The notes beneath the pieces were generated by a model. The model did no database searches, was not told the origin of the DNA, and was given only the letters and a program-made list of their open reading frames with translations. Position numbers and translations under genes: made by a program. Positions 1 through 8,946 of a stretch of DNA of 64,000 bases are shown here, in pieces (position 1 is the first letter of the stretch; each line of letters begins with the position of its first letter). Origin of the DNA: Thermoanaerobaculia bacterium (lineage in GTDB: Bacteria > Acidobacteriota > Thermoanaerobaculia > Multivoradales > J023); the NCBI GenBank assembly GCA_030431255.1, contig JAUIJL010000020.1, forward strand, positions 1 to 64,000. Direction: 5' to 3'.

Positions 1-2
1 CC

Positions 3-2215
3 GTCACCGCCCCGGACGGCACAGCCACGAAGACCGTCTACGACTTGTTGGGTAGGGTCACCCAGCAAATCGACGAGCGAGGCCGCGGGACCATCCAGGA
101 GTACGACGAGCAGGGTCGCTTGGCTCAAGTGATCTACGCCGACGGCACCCACACCCGAAACGTCTTCGACGCTGAGGGTCGAACCGTGGCCTCCGTCGAC
201 CAGCTGGGCCGGATCACCCGCTACACCTACGACCCGGCGGGCCGCCTACTGACCACGACATATCCCGGCGCCGACGAGCCTACAGTCACCAACGAATACG
301 ACCGTGCCGGCCGCTTGGTGAAAGTCATCGACGAACGGGGCAACCCGACCCGCTACGTCTACGACGCCGCCGGTCGCCGAACCAAGGTCATCGACGCCCT
401 CGATCAGGAAACCATCTACGTCTACGACGATGCGGGCCGTCTAGAGTCGGTTACCGACCCGCGGGAATTCACCACCACCTATCAATATGACGAAGTCGGC
501 CGTCAGCGGTTCGTGATCTCCCACGACCAGAGCAGCATCGAGACCGTCTACGACGCCTTGGGCCGTCGCAAGGAGGTCTGGGATCAAGAACGCAAGAAAA
601 CCGAGCACTTCTACGATGCCGTGGGTCGCTTGAAGTCGGTCAAAGACGCGCTCCACCAGATCACCAGCTACGACTATGACGAGCTGGGAAATTTCATCGC
701 CCAAACCGACGCCAACGGCCACACGACCCGCTTCGAGTACGACAATCGGGGCCGCCAAATCACCAGAATCTTGCCCGATGGAGCCAAAGAGCACTTCTCC
801 TACGACCTCGACGGCACCCTGAAAGTTCACCAGTCATTCACGGGAGCGGTGAAGACATTCACCTACGACGAGCTCGGCCGCTTGTTGGAGCGCAAATACT
901 CCGACGACACCGTCCACTCGTTCACCTACACCAAAACCGGTCGCCAAGCCACGGCCCTGGATCCACGTGGCCTCACTCTTTACAAATACGACGATCGGGA
1001 CCGCCTTACCAAGAAAACCGACCCCACCGGCCACAGCCTGGAGTACGGCTACGACGCGGCCGGCAATCGAGAGTCCTTGACCGCCAACATCGGCGAGAGA
1101 AGCTTCACCACCAGCTACACCCACGACGCCCTCAACCGAATCAAAACCGTCATCGACCCAAACGGTGGCGTCTACACCTACCGATACAACGGCAACAGCC
1201 AAGCCGAGCACCTGGAATACCCCAACGGCGTCACCACCACGTGGTCTTACGACAGCCAGAGCCGGCTCGAAGATCTGATCACCCGGGACCCAGTGGGTCA
1301 GATCCTCCAGTCGTACCACTACACCATGGCCAAAACCGGCCATCGCACCCAAATCGACGAGCACGACGGCACCGTCCGAGCCTATGGCTATGACGATCTT
1401 TGGCGACTGACCCAGGACAAAGTCATCAACGCCGGGGTGCTCGTTTACCAAGAAGACTTCCAATACGACCCGGTAGGCAATCGGTTGCTGTCCAACCTCC
1501 AAGAATCCAGCGGCCCACCGCTGATCCAGGGTTACTCCTACGACAGCCGGGACCGCATGGTCCAACACAACGGCCAAAGAGTCGAATGGGATCGCGGCGG
1601 CCGGATCAAGAGTCAACCGGAAATCTGGCCGGCACCGGGCAGGACATACCGTTGGTGGTCCGACGACCGTCTGTTGGAAGTGGAAACCACCAAAGGCATC
1701 AAAGTGGAGACCACCTACGACGTCAACGGCAACCGAGTGGAAAGCACGGAGACGGTCGGCGGCCAGAGCGACACCACGGGATACCTGGTGGACGACAGCG
1801 GTTGGCTGAGTCATGTCGTCGCGGATTTTGACGGAACAGACATAGAAGCGATCTACGTGAGAGCTGGCGACCAATTGCTCGGCCTTAGCCGTGACGGTCC
1901 TGAGGATCGTCACTACCATCTCGATGGCCTGGGTAGCGTCCGGGCACTGAGCGATGCGTCGGGTGGGATGGTGGAAGGGTTGGACTACTCGGCGTTCGGT
2001 CGGAGCTTGGGAACGTTAAGTCAGGCCTATGGGTTTACGGGCGAGCCGAGGTCGGTGGCGGGATTGGGCTACCACCGGGCGAGATGGCTGGATTTCGGCG
2101 CGGGTCGTTTTTTGTCGGTGGATGCATTTCCAGCGAGATCGTCCGACCCACTATCCCTCAGTCGGTATCTATATGCAGATGCCAGCCCAGCCAGTAGCTT
2201 TGATCCAAGTGGATT
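3..2215 (+). repeat. Copy 1 of a 2.2-kb direct repeat (Rhs core)
   Basis: This stretch aligns without gaps to 5626-7838 at a constant offset of 5,623 bases. Near-identity holds to about base 2100. Similarity then falls but length is conserved to the FDPSG/FDPTG boundary, where homology ends. Such a pair is a substrate for recombination that would delete or swap the intervening tip and immunity genes. Confidence 0.9.
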
Positions 2216-2834
2216 CTTCACCTCAGCTGCCTCTGTGTCAGCTGGAACCAACGTAGCGTCCGAGCTGAGGGTGATGTCTTTCACACCAGCGCTACAAGCC
2301 CTTTCTGCGGCGACCTTCGTTCTAGCGGCGGCTGCAGTAGCAGAAACGTTTCAAGTGCAGGCAACGCTCACCACGAGTTTGGATCGATTTAGAGACTTAG
2401 GCTATTGGGGTCCCGAAATTGAGTCCTTGAGCTCGTCAGGAGCGCTAGTCGCTGTATGGAGTCTAATGTGGGCAAAGCTTCAAGAGTTTCGCCGTACCCG
2501 CCGTGGTAGCAGAGACTGGAAATTCGGTCACTATATTGAGATTCAAGGCCCTTCAGGCGAAGAGCGCTCATCCAAGAGAGACGTCTACGAAAGAAAGATA
2601 GGGAGGACAACAATCACCTTCAGCACTGGAGGTGGGCCAGGGCGGGTATTTGAAGTCAAGTATGGTTTGGGCAGAGAAGCTAAAGGAAATCGGCTTTTCA
2701 GATTTCGCATGGATTGGTTGGATTTCAGAAGAACCCCACCCACATTCAATCCGCATTGCCACCTCCTCCTCTGGCCAGATTACAAGAGCTCAAAGATTCA
2801 TCGTTCTTGTACGACTCTTAAACCCACGAGCTGA
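3..2834 (+). CDS. Rhs/YD-repeat protein with variable C-terminal tip (5' end outside window)
   Basis: The reading frame is open to the window edge, so this is the C-terminal 943 residues of a longer protein. About 730 residues are tandem YD repeats (YDxxGRL and variants), which form the Rhs cocoon. The core closes with the HYHLDGLGSVRAL segment and a YLYADASPASSFDPSGF block, the usual DPxG boundary before the polymorphic tip. The tip (about 205 residues from base 2216) starts with an Ala-rich hydrophobic stretch and ends in a basic region with an NPHCHL motif. I do not recognise its toxin family. In known Rhs systems the core encapsulates a toxin that acts on neighbouring cells. The small gene 65 bases downstream is the natural immunity candidate. 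The core is almost identical to the next rhs gene, but the tips are unrelated. The toxin role is inferred from architecture. Confidence 0.88.
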   Translation, partial: VTAPDGTATKTVYDLLGRVTQQIDERGRGTIQEYDEQGRLAQVIYADGTHTRNVFDAEGRTVASVDQLGRITRYTYDPAGRLLTTTYPGADEPTVTNEYDRAGRLVKVIDERGNPTRYVYDAAGRRTKVIDALDQETIYVYDDAGRLESVTDPREFTTTYQYDEVGRQRFVISHDQSSIETVYDALGRRKEVWDQERKKTEHFYDAVGRLKSVKDALHQITSYDYDELGNFIAQTDANGHTTRFEYDNRGRQITRILPDGAKEHFSYDLDGTLKVHQSFTGAVKTFTYDELGRLLERKYSDDTVHSFTYTKTGRQATALDPRGLTLYKYDDRDRLTKKTDPTGHSLEYGYDAAGNRESLTANIGERSFTTSYTHDALNRIKTVIDPNGGVYTYRYNGNSQAEHLEYPNGVTTTWSYDSQSRLEDLITRDPVGQILQSYHYTMAKTGHRTQIDEHDGTVRAYGYDDLWRLTQDKVINAGVLVYQEDFQYDPVGNRLLSNLQESSGPPLIQGYSYDSRDRMVQHNGQRVEWDRGGRIKSQPEIWPAPGRTYRWWSDDRLLEVETTKGIKVETTYDVNGNRVESTETVGGQSDTTGYLVDDSGWLSHVVADFDGTDIEAIYVRAGDQLLGLSRDGPEDRHYHLDGLGSVRALSDASGGMVEGLDYSAFGRSLGTLSQAYGFTGEPRSVAGLGYHRARWLDFGAGRFLSVDAFPARSSDPLSLSRYLYADASPASSFDPSGFFTSAASVSAGTNVASELRVMSFTPALQALSAATFVLAAAAVAETFQVQATLTTSLDRFRDLGYWGPEIESLSSSGALVAVWSLMWAKLQEFRRTRRGSRDWKFGHYIEIQGPSGEERSSKRDVYERKIGRTTITFSTGGGPGRVFEVKYGLGREAKGNRLFRFRMDWLDFRRTPPTFNPHCHLLLWPDYKSSKIHRSCTTLKPTS

Positions 2835-2899
2835 GGAATGGAATCGGAGCCTCGCTCATCCAGCCTGTTCGCTATTTGAGAAAAAGGAGCCTACCTCCC

Positions 2900-3310
2900 A
2901 TGAAAGATCACTTGGAGCCAATCAACGCAACGTTGGCTCGAGAGCAACCAGACAGTATGATCCTTCAATCATTTAACGCCAAATCCGAGGAGCTTTGCAT
3001 TGCGTTTTCAGTTGATGGAGGTCCTCGAGAGAGTGAAATCTTTTTGGTGACTTTCGAAGGGGCAGTTCTCTTTCATCTTCCAGCGTCATGGCAGATCGCT
3101 CTTCCTCCCATTCGGCTGGTAGCGGTAGCGGTAGCAGCCGCGCGACGTTTGATTCCTGAAGTTGTCTTCGACGAAACTGAGTTGCAACCAGGAGGAAGGG
3201 TGGTCATTGGCCTTACCGACGATAATCACAACGAGCTTGGTTTCTATGTGGTGGCAGATTCCATTCGTTCGACTTGGATTTCCTGGGAGGAATGCGAGAT
3301 TACCGACTAG
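2900..3310 (+). CDS. Small protein downstream of Rhs tip 1, candidate immunity protein
   Basis: This predicts 136 residues from the ATG at 2900, which has an AAGGAG ribosome site about 10 bases upstream; the longer frame from 2876 lacks such a site. I recognise no family. The protein has alternating hydrophobic strands (FSVDGGPRESEIFLVTFEG, VVIGLTDDN, LGFYVVADS) around one Ala/Val-rich helix, suggesting a small alpha/beta fold with no signal peptide. It is acidic overall, like many immunity proteins. It lies 65 bases after the rhs stop on the same strand and looks AT-richer than the Rhs core, as expected of exchangeable toxin-immunity cassettes. The immunity role is inferred purely from position. 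Confidence 0.55.
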   Translation: MKDHLEPINATLAREQPDSMILQSFNAKSEELCIAFSVDGGPRESEIFLVTFEGAVLFHLPASWQIALPPIRLVAVAVAAARRLIPEVVFDETELQPGGRVVIGLTDDNHNELGFYVVADSIRSTWISWEECEITD

Positions 3311-3554
3311 TGCATTGTAGACCTCGCCCCAGTTGTCCTGTCCGCGGTGTCCGCCGGGGGAACGGAGGATGGGGTGGCGGTAACAAAGCGTCAGTTGTGG
3401 TTATCGACTGAAATCACGTCAGTTCCTCCGTGAAAAACATGAATCTCCGAGCGGAACCCACCGAAGATCACCTGAATCGCGCAGCCCGAGCGGACCGATC
3501 CCCCGGACAGGAGCGGAATCTTCGGTTGGGTCTGCTTGGGAATCGGTTCGATAT

Positions 3555-4085
3555 TCATGGAGGAAAGAAAAAACCGGCGATCTGGCCATCCCACTCGGAG
3601 AAGAATGTGGGTCGATCGCTGGCCGATTTTGGCTTTTCGTTCCAAGCGTCAGCCGGTGTTCGTCCGTCGAGATGCTGATGAGCTCGGCAGTGGTTGTACC
3701 AGAACCGAAAGGTCCGAAGATCTTGATCGGAAAGGCTTTCTTCCGCGGCGGGTCTGGAGCGAAGCGCTTCCTTGAAGGTGCCGAAGAACCGTTCGATGCG
3801 TCCGTTTTGCCAAGGAGCACATCGCTCGGTCCGCTGATGCCGGATGCCGAGCCAACAGAGCCCGAAGCGGAAGATCTTCGACGTCAGCACGGGTTCGTTG
3901 TCGGTGCTAAGGCTGCGGGGAGAGCCGAATCGTTCGACGAGGTCCAAGATTTCTCTCAGAGTCGCAATGGATGCCTTCGTCCGGATCCGGTGCAGAGCGA
4001 TGCAAGCTCGGGTGCTGTGGTCCACGATGGTCGTGCTGGACGATCCGGGCACGGTGACGATCGTCGATGGTCGTCCGTGCGCCCG
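3555..4085 (-). pseudogene. Decayed DDE transposase (integrase core), 5'-truncated
   Basis: The minus frame 3555-4052 encodes the C-terminal part of an rve-type integrase core: IVDHSTRACIAL, a LSTDNEP motif carrying the second catalytic Asp, and APWQNGRIERFFGTFKEAL with the catalytic Glu, then the usual FWYNHCRAHQHLDGRTPADAW tail in two parts. The N-terminal DNA-binding region and the segment that should carry the first catalytic Asp are missing. Upstream of about 4085 the DNA switches to rhs-related coding on the other strand. It is therefore an insertion-sequence remnant that cannot transpose alone. Terminal inverted repeats were not identified. The insertion or later deletion apparently destroyed the original 5' end of the second rhs gene. 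Confidence 0.8.
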
Positions 4086-7000
4086 ATCGCCGGGTTATTG
4101 GAAGACCCATCCAGAGGCCTGGCCGGTGTCGTGGCTGAAGCTGGGCTCTGTCGTCTACGGTGTGCCCGAGCTACAAATCCCGCTCTCGGGTCTCGACATC
4201 CGCATTCTCCGTACCTACGACAGCCGCGACCGCCGGCTCGGTGATTTCGGCGTGGGCTGGACGCTGGACATCCGACAAGGCTTCTACCAAAACAACCGTC
4301 CGCCGGGCGACGGCTGGCAAATCCCTGCGACCTCAGGCCCGTGGGGTCTACCGTGCTCGGTGGTCCAAGAGACCAAAAGCCACCTCACGACGATTCGATT
4401 GAGCGACCAAGAGGTCTACCGTTTCCGCCTAGCGCTCAAGCGTCCCAGCACCTTGATCGGCGGCTGCATCGCCGACGCGGAATTTGAGTGGGTCGATGGT
4501 CCATTGCCGGGCACCACCCTCGAAATCCTCGGCAACAACGAGGTTTTTTACCCCAACAACAGCGACGGCGTTTTGGATCGCCACACCCAGCAGCCTTTCG
4601 TGCCCGACGACGTCAAGCTCACCACCCGTGACGGCCGAATCTTCCATCTGGACCTCCAGGACGGCGTCACCCACCTGGAAGACCTGCACGGCAACACCCT
4701 AGAAATCACCCCGGACGGCATCACCCACTCGAGCGGCCGGGGCGTGGAATTCATCCGAGGAGCGGACGGCAAAATTGAAGAAATCGTCGATCCCAGAGGC
4801 AACCGCAACATCTACAGCTACGATGGAAATAACGACCTAATCCTGCACACGGATCGCGCAGAGGCCGAAACAAGCTTCACTTACCGGAATCACTACCTTG
4901 AGGACATCCACAATGCCTACGGCATCCGCGCCGTGCGCACGGAATACGACGAAAACGGCCGCATGGTGAAAATGATCGACGCTTCCGGTCGAGAGATGCT
5001 CTTCGATCACGACCTGGAAGGTCGTCGCGAGGTGATCACCAACCGACTCGGCTTCACCCGGGTGATGGAATACGACCCGCGCGGCAACGTGACGCTCGAA
5101 ATCAACGAGAACGGCGAAAAGACCACCCGCACCTACGATCGCGATCTCTTGCGCACGGAAAAGAACGACCTGGGCCACACCACCACCTACGACTACTTTT
5201 CCGCCTCCAACGATCTGAAATCGATCAAAAACCCTCTCAACGAGGTGACGTCGTTCACCTACCACGCCCTGGGCTTACCGGAGACGATCACCGATCCGCT
5301 GAATCACACGACCACGAATCACTACAAGGCCAACGGCGAGCTGGAATGGACCGAGGACGCCCTCGACCACCGCACGGACTTCGGCTACAACAGCCGAGGC
5401 GAGCTGACTTCCATCACCGACGCCCTGGACCACGTGACCTCGTTCGAATACGACGCCTACGGCAACGTTGAGAAGGAAACCGACGCCCTCGGCCATTCCA
5501 CCAATCACACCTACGACGACCACGGCAACCGGGAGACCTCGACCACCACCCGGACCCTGCCGAACGGTGAGATCGAGACCCTCGTCACCCGCTATCAATA
5601 TGACGACCTAGATCGCGTGGTCACCGTCACCGCCCCCGACGGCACCTCTACCAAGACCGTCTACGACCTGCTGGGTCGGGTGACCCAGCAAATCGACGAG
5701 CGGGGCCGCGGGACGATCCAGGAATACGACGAGCAGGGTCGCTTGGCTCAAGTGATCTACGCCGACGGCACTCACACTCGAAACGTCTTCGACGCGGAGG
5801 GTCGAACCGTAGCCTCCGTCGACCAACTGGGCAGGACCACCCGCACCACCTACGACCCGGCGGGCCGCCTACTGACGACTACTTACCCGGGTCCGGACGA
5901 GCCAACAGTCACGAACGAATACGACCGTGCCGGCCGCTTGGTGAAAGTCATCGACGAGCGGGGCAACCCCACCCGCTACGTCTACGACGATGCCGGTCGC
6001 CGGACTAAGGTCATCGACGCCCTCGACCAGGAAACCACCTACGTCTACGACGATGCGGGCCGCCTGGAGTCGGTCACCGACCCACTGGACTTCACCACCA
6101 CCTATCAATATGACGAAGTCGGCCGTCAACGGTTCGTGATCTCCCATGACCAGAGCAAGGTGGAAACCGTCTACGACGCCTTGGGCCGTCGCAAGGAAGT
6201 CTGGGATCAAGAACGAAAGAAAACCGAGTTTTTCTACGATGACGTCGGCAGGTTGAAGTCGGTCAAAGATACCCTCAACCAGATCACCAGCTACGATTAC
6301 GACGAGTTGGGAAGTTTCATCGCCCAAACCGACGCCAACGGCCACACGACCCGCTTCGAATACGATGCCCTGGGCCGTCAAATCACCCGCATCCTGCCCG
6401 ACGGTGCCAAGGAGCACTTTTCCTACCACATCGACGGCACCCTAAAGGTCCATCAGACCTTCACCGGAGCCTTCAAGAAATTCACCTACGACGAGCTCGG
6501 CCGCTTGTTGGAGCGCAAATACTCCGACGACACCGTCCACAAGTTCACCTACACCAAAACCGGTCGCCAGGCCACGGCCCTGGATCCACGAGGGCTTACC
6601 CTCTACAAATACGATGATCGGGATCGGCTCACCAAGAAAACCGACCCCACGGGCCACAGCCTGGAGTACGGCTACGACGCGGTGGGCAATCGAGAATCCC
6701 TCACCGCCAACATCGGCGATCAGAGTTTCACCACCAGCTACACCCACGACGCCCTCAACCGAATCAAAAACGTCACCGACCCGAACGGCGGCGTCTACAC
6801 CTACCAATACAACGGCAACAGCCAAGCCGAGCACCTGGAATACCCCAACGGCGTCACCACCACGTGGATCTACGACAGCCAGAGCCGACTCGAAGACCTG
6901 ATCACCCGCGATCCCGTGGGGCAGATCCTCCAGAGCTACCACTACACCATGGCCAAGACCGGCCATCGCACCCAAATCGACGAGTTTGACGGCACCGTCC

Positions 7001-8331
7001 GCACCTATCGATATGACGATCTCTGGCGCCTGACCCAGGACAAAGTCACCAATGCCGGCGGCCTGGTTTACCAGGAAGATTTCCAATACGACCCGGTAGG
7101 AAATCGTCTGCTCTCCAACCTTCAAGAATCTAGCGGCCCGCCGCTGATCCAGGGCTACTCCTACGACTCCAGAGACCGCTTGGTCGAACACAACGGCCAG
7201 CGAGTCGAATGGGATCGGGGTGGCCGGATCAAGAGTCAACCGGCCATCTGGCCGGCACCGGGCAGGTCCTATCAGTGGTGGTCAGATGACCGCCTGCTGG
7301 AAGTGGAGACCACCAAAGGCGTCAAAGTGCAGGCCACCTACGACGTCAACGGCAATCGGGTGGAAAGCACCGAAACGGTCGGAGGTCAAAGCGACACCAT
7401 GGGTTACCTGGTGGACGACAGCGGATGGCTGAGCCACGTCGTCGCGGATTTTGACGGTGCAGACATGGAAGCCGTCTACGTGCGAGCGGGCGACCAGCTG
7501 CTCGGCCTCAGCCAAGACGGACCCGAGGAGCGTCACTACCATCTCGACGGTTTGGGTAGCGTCTGCGGGCTGACGGATGCGTCGGGCGGGCTAGTGGAGC
7601 GGTTGGACTACTCGGCGTTTGGCAGGAGCTTAGAGTCGTCGAGTCAAGCTTACGGCTTTGCGGGCGAGCCGAGAATTGCAGCGGGCATGGGGTACCACCG
7701 GGCGCGGTGGTTGGATCCTGAGATGGGTAGGTTCATATCCAAGGATCCGTGGCCAGGAACCAAGTTCCAGCCGTTGACCTTATTGAAATACCAGTACTCC
7801 GATTTAGATCCGACTAACTATTTCGATCCCACAGGTCTGGTAGCGGTTAGCGATCAAATAGCTGCAGTACGGATTCAAGTGAATCTGAGCTTTAGGGCTC
7901 AAGCGGCTGCGATTACTTTAGCCACAACCCTTTCCTGCAGCCTCCTGGCAGCAATAAGCTCTGCCGCCAACAGTAGCGGTCTCGGCTTGTCGCTTCAGGC
8001 ACCGCCTCCCCTCGATAAATGCATCGAAAAGCTCTATTTGGTCAGATTCGGATCCGATCCCGAGTCCAGACAAGAGCTGGCATTAAGCGCCTCACGCGCC
8101 GAAGCGAGTGGATTTCCTCATGGCGTCTCGACCCGATTGAAGCACCGAATTTCCGGGTCGGACAGAAAACATCGATCTGCCCTCAAATTCTATGTTGAAC
8201 GGTTTCTTGTGGTCGAGCAAACAGGAAGCAGAAGGGATCACTACACGGTTCACCTACCGAAGCCTGTAGATGAGCAGGCAACAACCATATTCAACTTCGT
8301 TTTCCGCCCTTGGAGTGAATGGGCGCGCTGA
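3844..8331 (+). CDS. Second Rhs/YD-repeat protein, chimeric 5' end, different C-terminal tip
   Basis: The open frame covers up to 1,495 residues, but the first ~80 codons (3844-4085) are antisense to the transposase remnant and probably not ancestral, so the true start is unknown; 3844 and 4027 are ATG options. Next comes a SPGYWKTHPEAWP module, then a normal Rhs N-terminal region (RTYDSRDRRLGDFGVGW, a DUF6531-like start) and more than 20 YD repeats. The core ends at FDPTG near 7838. The ~165-residue tip begins with a hydrophobic Ala-rich segment and ends in a basic domain with SGFPHGVSTRLKHR and HYTVHLPKPV motifs of an unidentified polymorphic toxin type. A candidate immunity gene follows within 15 bases. 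No N-terminal signal or VgrG/PAAR-type module is visible. It may be a silent cassette or may be expressed from a start inside the IS remnant. Confidence 0.8.
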   Translation: MPSQQSPKRKIFDVSTGSLSVLRLRGEPNRSTRSKISLRVAMDAFVRIRCRAMQARVLWSTMVVLDDPGTVTIVDGRPCARSPGYWKTHPEAWPVSWLKLGSVVYGVPELQIPLSGLDIRILRTYDSRDRRLGDFGVGWTLDIRQGFYQNNRPPGDGWQIPATSGPWGLPCSVVQETKSHLTTIRLSDQEVYRFRLALKRPSTLIGGCIADAEFEWVDGPLPGTTLEILGNNEVFYPNNSDGVLDRHTQQPFVPDDVKLTTRDGRIFHLDLQDGVTHLEDLHGNTLEITPDGITHSSGRGVEFIRGADGKIEEIVDPRGNRNIYSYDGNNDLILHTDRAEAETSFTYRNHYLEDIHNAYGIRAVRTEYDENGRMVKMIDASGREMLFDHDLEGRREVITNRLGFTRVMEYDPRGNVTLEINENGEKTTRTYDRDLLRTEKNDLGHTTTYDYFSASNDLKSIKNPLNEVTSFTYHALGLPETITDPLNHTTTNHYKANGELEWTEDALDHRTDFGYNSRGELTSITDALDHVTSFEYDAYGNVEKETDALGHSTNHTYDDHGNRETSTTTRTLPNGEIETLVTRYQYDDLDRVVTVTAPDGTSTKTVYDLLGRVTQQIDERGRGTIQEYDEQGRLAQVIYADGTHTRNVFDAEGRTVASVDQLGRTTRTTYDPAGRLLTTTYPGPDEPTVTNEYDRAGRLVKVIDERGNPTRYVYDDAGRRTKVIDALDQETTYVYDDAGRLESVTDPLDFTTTYQYDEVGRQRFVISHDQSKVETVYDALGRRKEVWDQERKKTEFFYDDVGRLKSVKDTLNQITSYDYDELGSFIAQTDANGHTTRFEYDALGRQITRILPDGAKEHFSYHIDGTLKVHQTFTGAFKKFTYDELGRLLERKYSDDTVHKFTYTKTGRQATALDPRGLTLYKYDDRDRLTKKTDPTGHSLEYGYDAVGNRESLTANIGDQSFTTSYTHDALNRIKNVTDPNGGVYTYQYNGNSQAEHLEYPNGVTTTWIYDSQSRLEDLITRDPVGQILQSYHYTMAKTGHRTQIDEFDGTVRTYRYDDLWRLTQDKVTNAGGLVYQEDFQYDPVGNRLLSNLQESSGPPLIQGYSYDSRDRLVEHNGQRVEWDRGGRIKSQPAIWPAPGRSYQWWSDDRLLEVETTKGVKVQATYDVNGNRVESTETVGGQSDTMGYLVDDSGWLSHVVADFDGADMEAVYVRAGDQLLGLSQDGPEERHYHLDGLGSVCGLTDASGGLVERLDYSAFGRSLESSSQAYGFAGEPRIAAGMGYHRARWLDPEMGRFISKDPWPGTKFQPLTLLKYQYSDLDPTNYFDPTGLVAVSDQIAAVRIQVNLSFRAQAAAITLATTLSCSLLAAISSAANSSGLGLSLQAPPPLDKCIEKLYLVRFGSDPESRQELALSASRAEASGFPHGVSTRLKHRISGSDRKHRSALKFYVERFLVVEQTGSRRDHYTVHLPKPVDEQATTIFNFVFRPWSEWAR
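5626..7838 (+). repeat. Copy 2 of the 2.2-kb direct repeat (Rhs core)
   Basis: This is the partner of 3-2215 at constant offset, with no indel seen along the compared landmarks. Most differences are silent third-base changes, so both copies have been kept under protein-level constraint or homogenised by gene conversion. Confidence 0.9.
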
Positions 8332-8345
8332 GGGCCTTCCCGCTC

Positions 8346-8798
8346 ATGCAAACAGAACCACAAAGTTTCACTTTCGAGATCCTCGCCCTGGCCGATTGGT
8401 ACGACAGACTCGTTGATGGTGTTATTCAGCGTGAAGCCGTCCAATCACCCGAAATCTGCCGTCTGATGGCAGTTGATCCGAAGCGTCAAGCGGGGATTTT
8501 CCTTCTGTTAGGGATTGACGCTAGCGAAGCGTCAGCTCTTGAGGAGCTGCTGGGGAATCCTCGCGAAGGTAAACCTAGAGCAGCAACTAGTGCGAACAGA
8601 GACCTCTTGGAGCAGCACCTTACGAACCTCCTTGAGAGAGGGGGAGGGCGTTCCGGATGGTCGCTCGTCGAGGTGGATCTGTTGAAAAATGAGGTAGTAA
8701 AGCAGTCTACCTTGCACAAACTAGAATTGAGCTGCCGCGTTGATTTGAGTGAATGCTATTCGGAGTCGCAATTTCACCGGTGGAGGGCGCTAATGTAG
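8346..8798 (+). CDS. Small protein downstream of Rhs tip 2, candidate immunity protein
   Basis: This predicts 150 residues from the ATG at 8346, 15 bases after the rhs stop, with GAGGG about 11 bases upstream; an ATG at 8319 overlapping the rhs end is the alternative. The product is Leu/Glu-rich and probably mostly helical in its first half (ILALADWYDRLVDG, GIFLLLGIDASEASALEELL), with strand-like segments at the end. There is no signal peptide or membrane segment. I recognise no family, and it shows no similarity to the candidate immunity protein at 2900-3310, matching the lack of similarity between the two tips. The assignment rests on immediate linkage to a polymorphic tip. Confidence 0.6.
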   Translation: MQTEPQSFTFEILALADWYDRLVDGVIQREAVQSPEICRLMAVDPKRQAGIFLLLGIDASEASALEELLGNPREGKPRAATSANRDLLEQHLTNLLERGGGRSGWSLVEVDLLKNEVVKQSTLHKLELSCRVDLSECYSESQFHRWRALM

Positions 8799-8946
8799 CG
8801 GGGCTCACCTAACCAAATCTTCGTGGAGACCAGCTCAGCGTTGAAGCCTTGTTGGTCATAGATCTCATAGGTCATCTCGCAGACAGACTGAGTGACCCTG
8901 AGCGTGTGAGGTTCGTTTCGGAATCGAGTAGTGCCCCTTTCCACCC

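Noticed and set aside
441-1919. Long minus-strand frames through the first rhs core (repeated at 5869-7239)
   Set aside because: They mirror the YD-repeat codon pattern on the other strand and recur with the repeat; no start sites or domains.
3419-3820. Minus-strand 133-codon frame near the IS remnant
   Set aside because: It overlaps the transposase fragment in another frame and carries no transposase motif.
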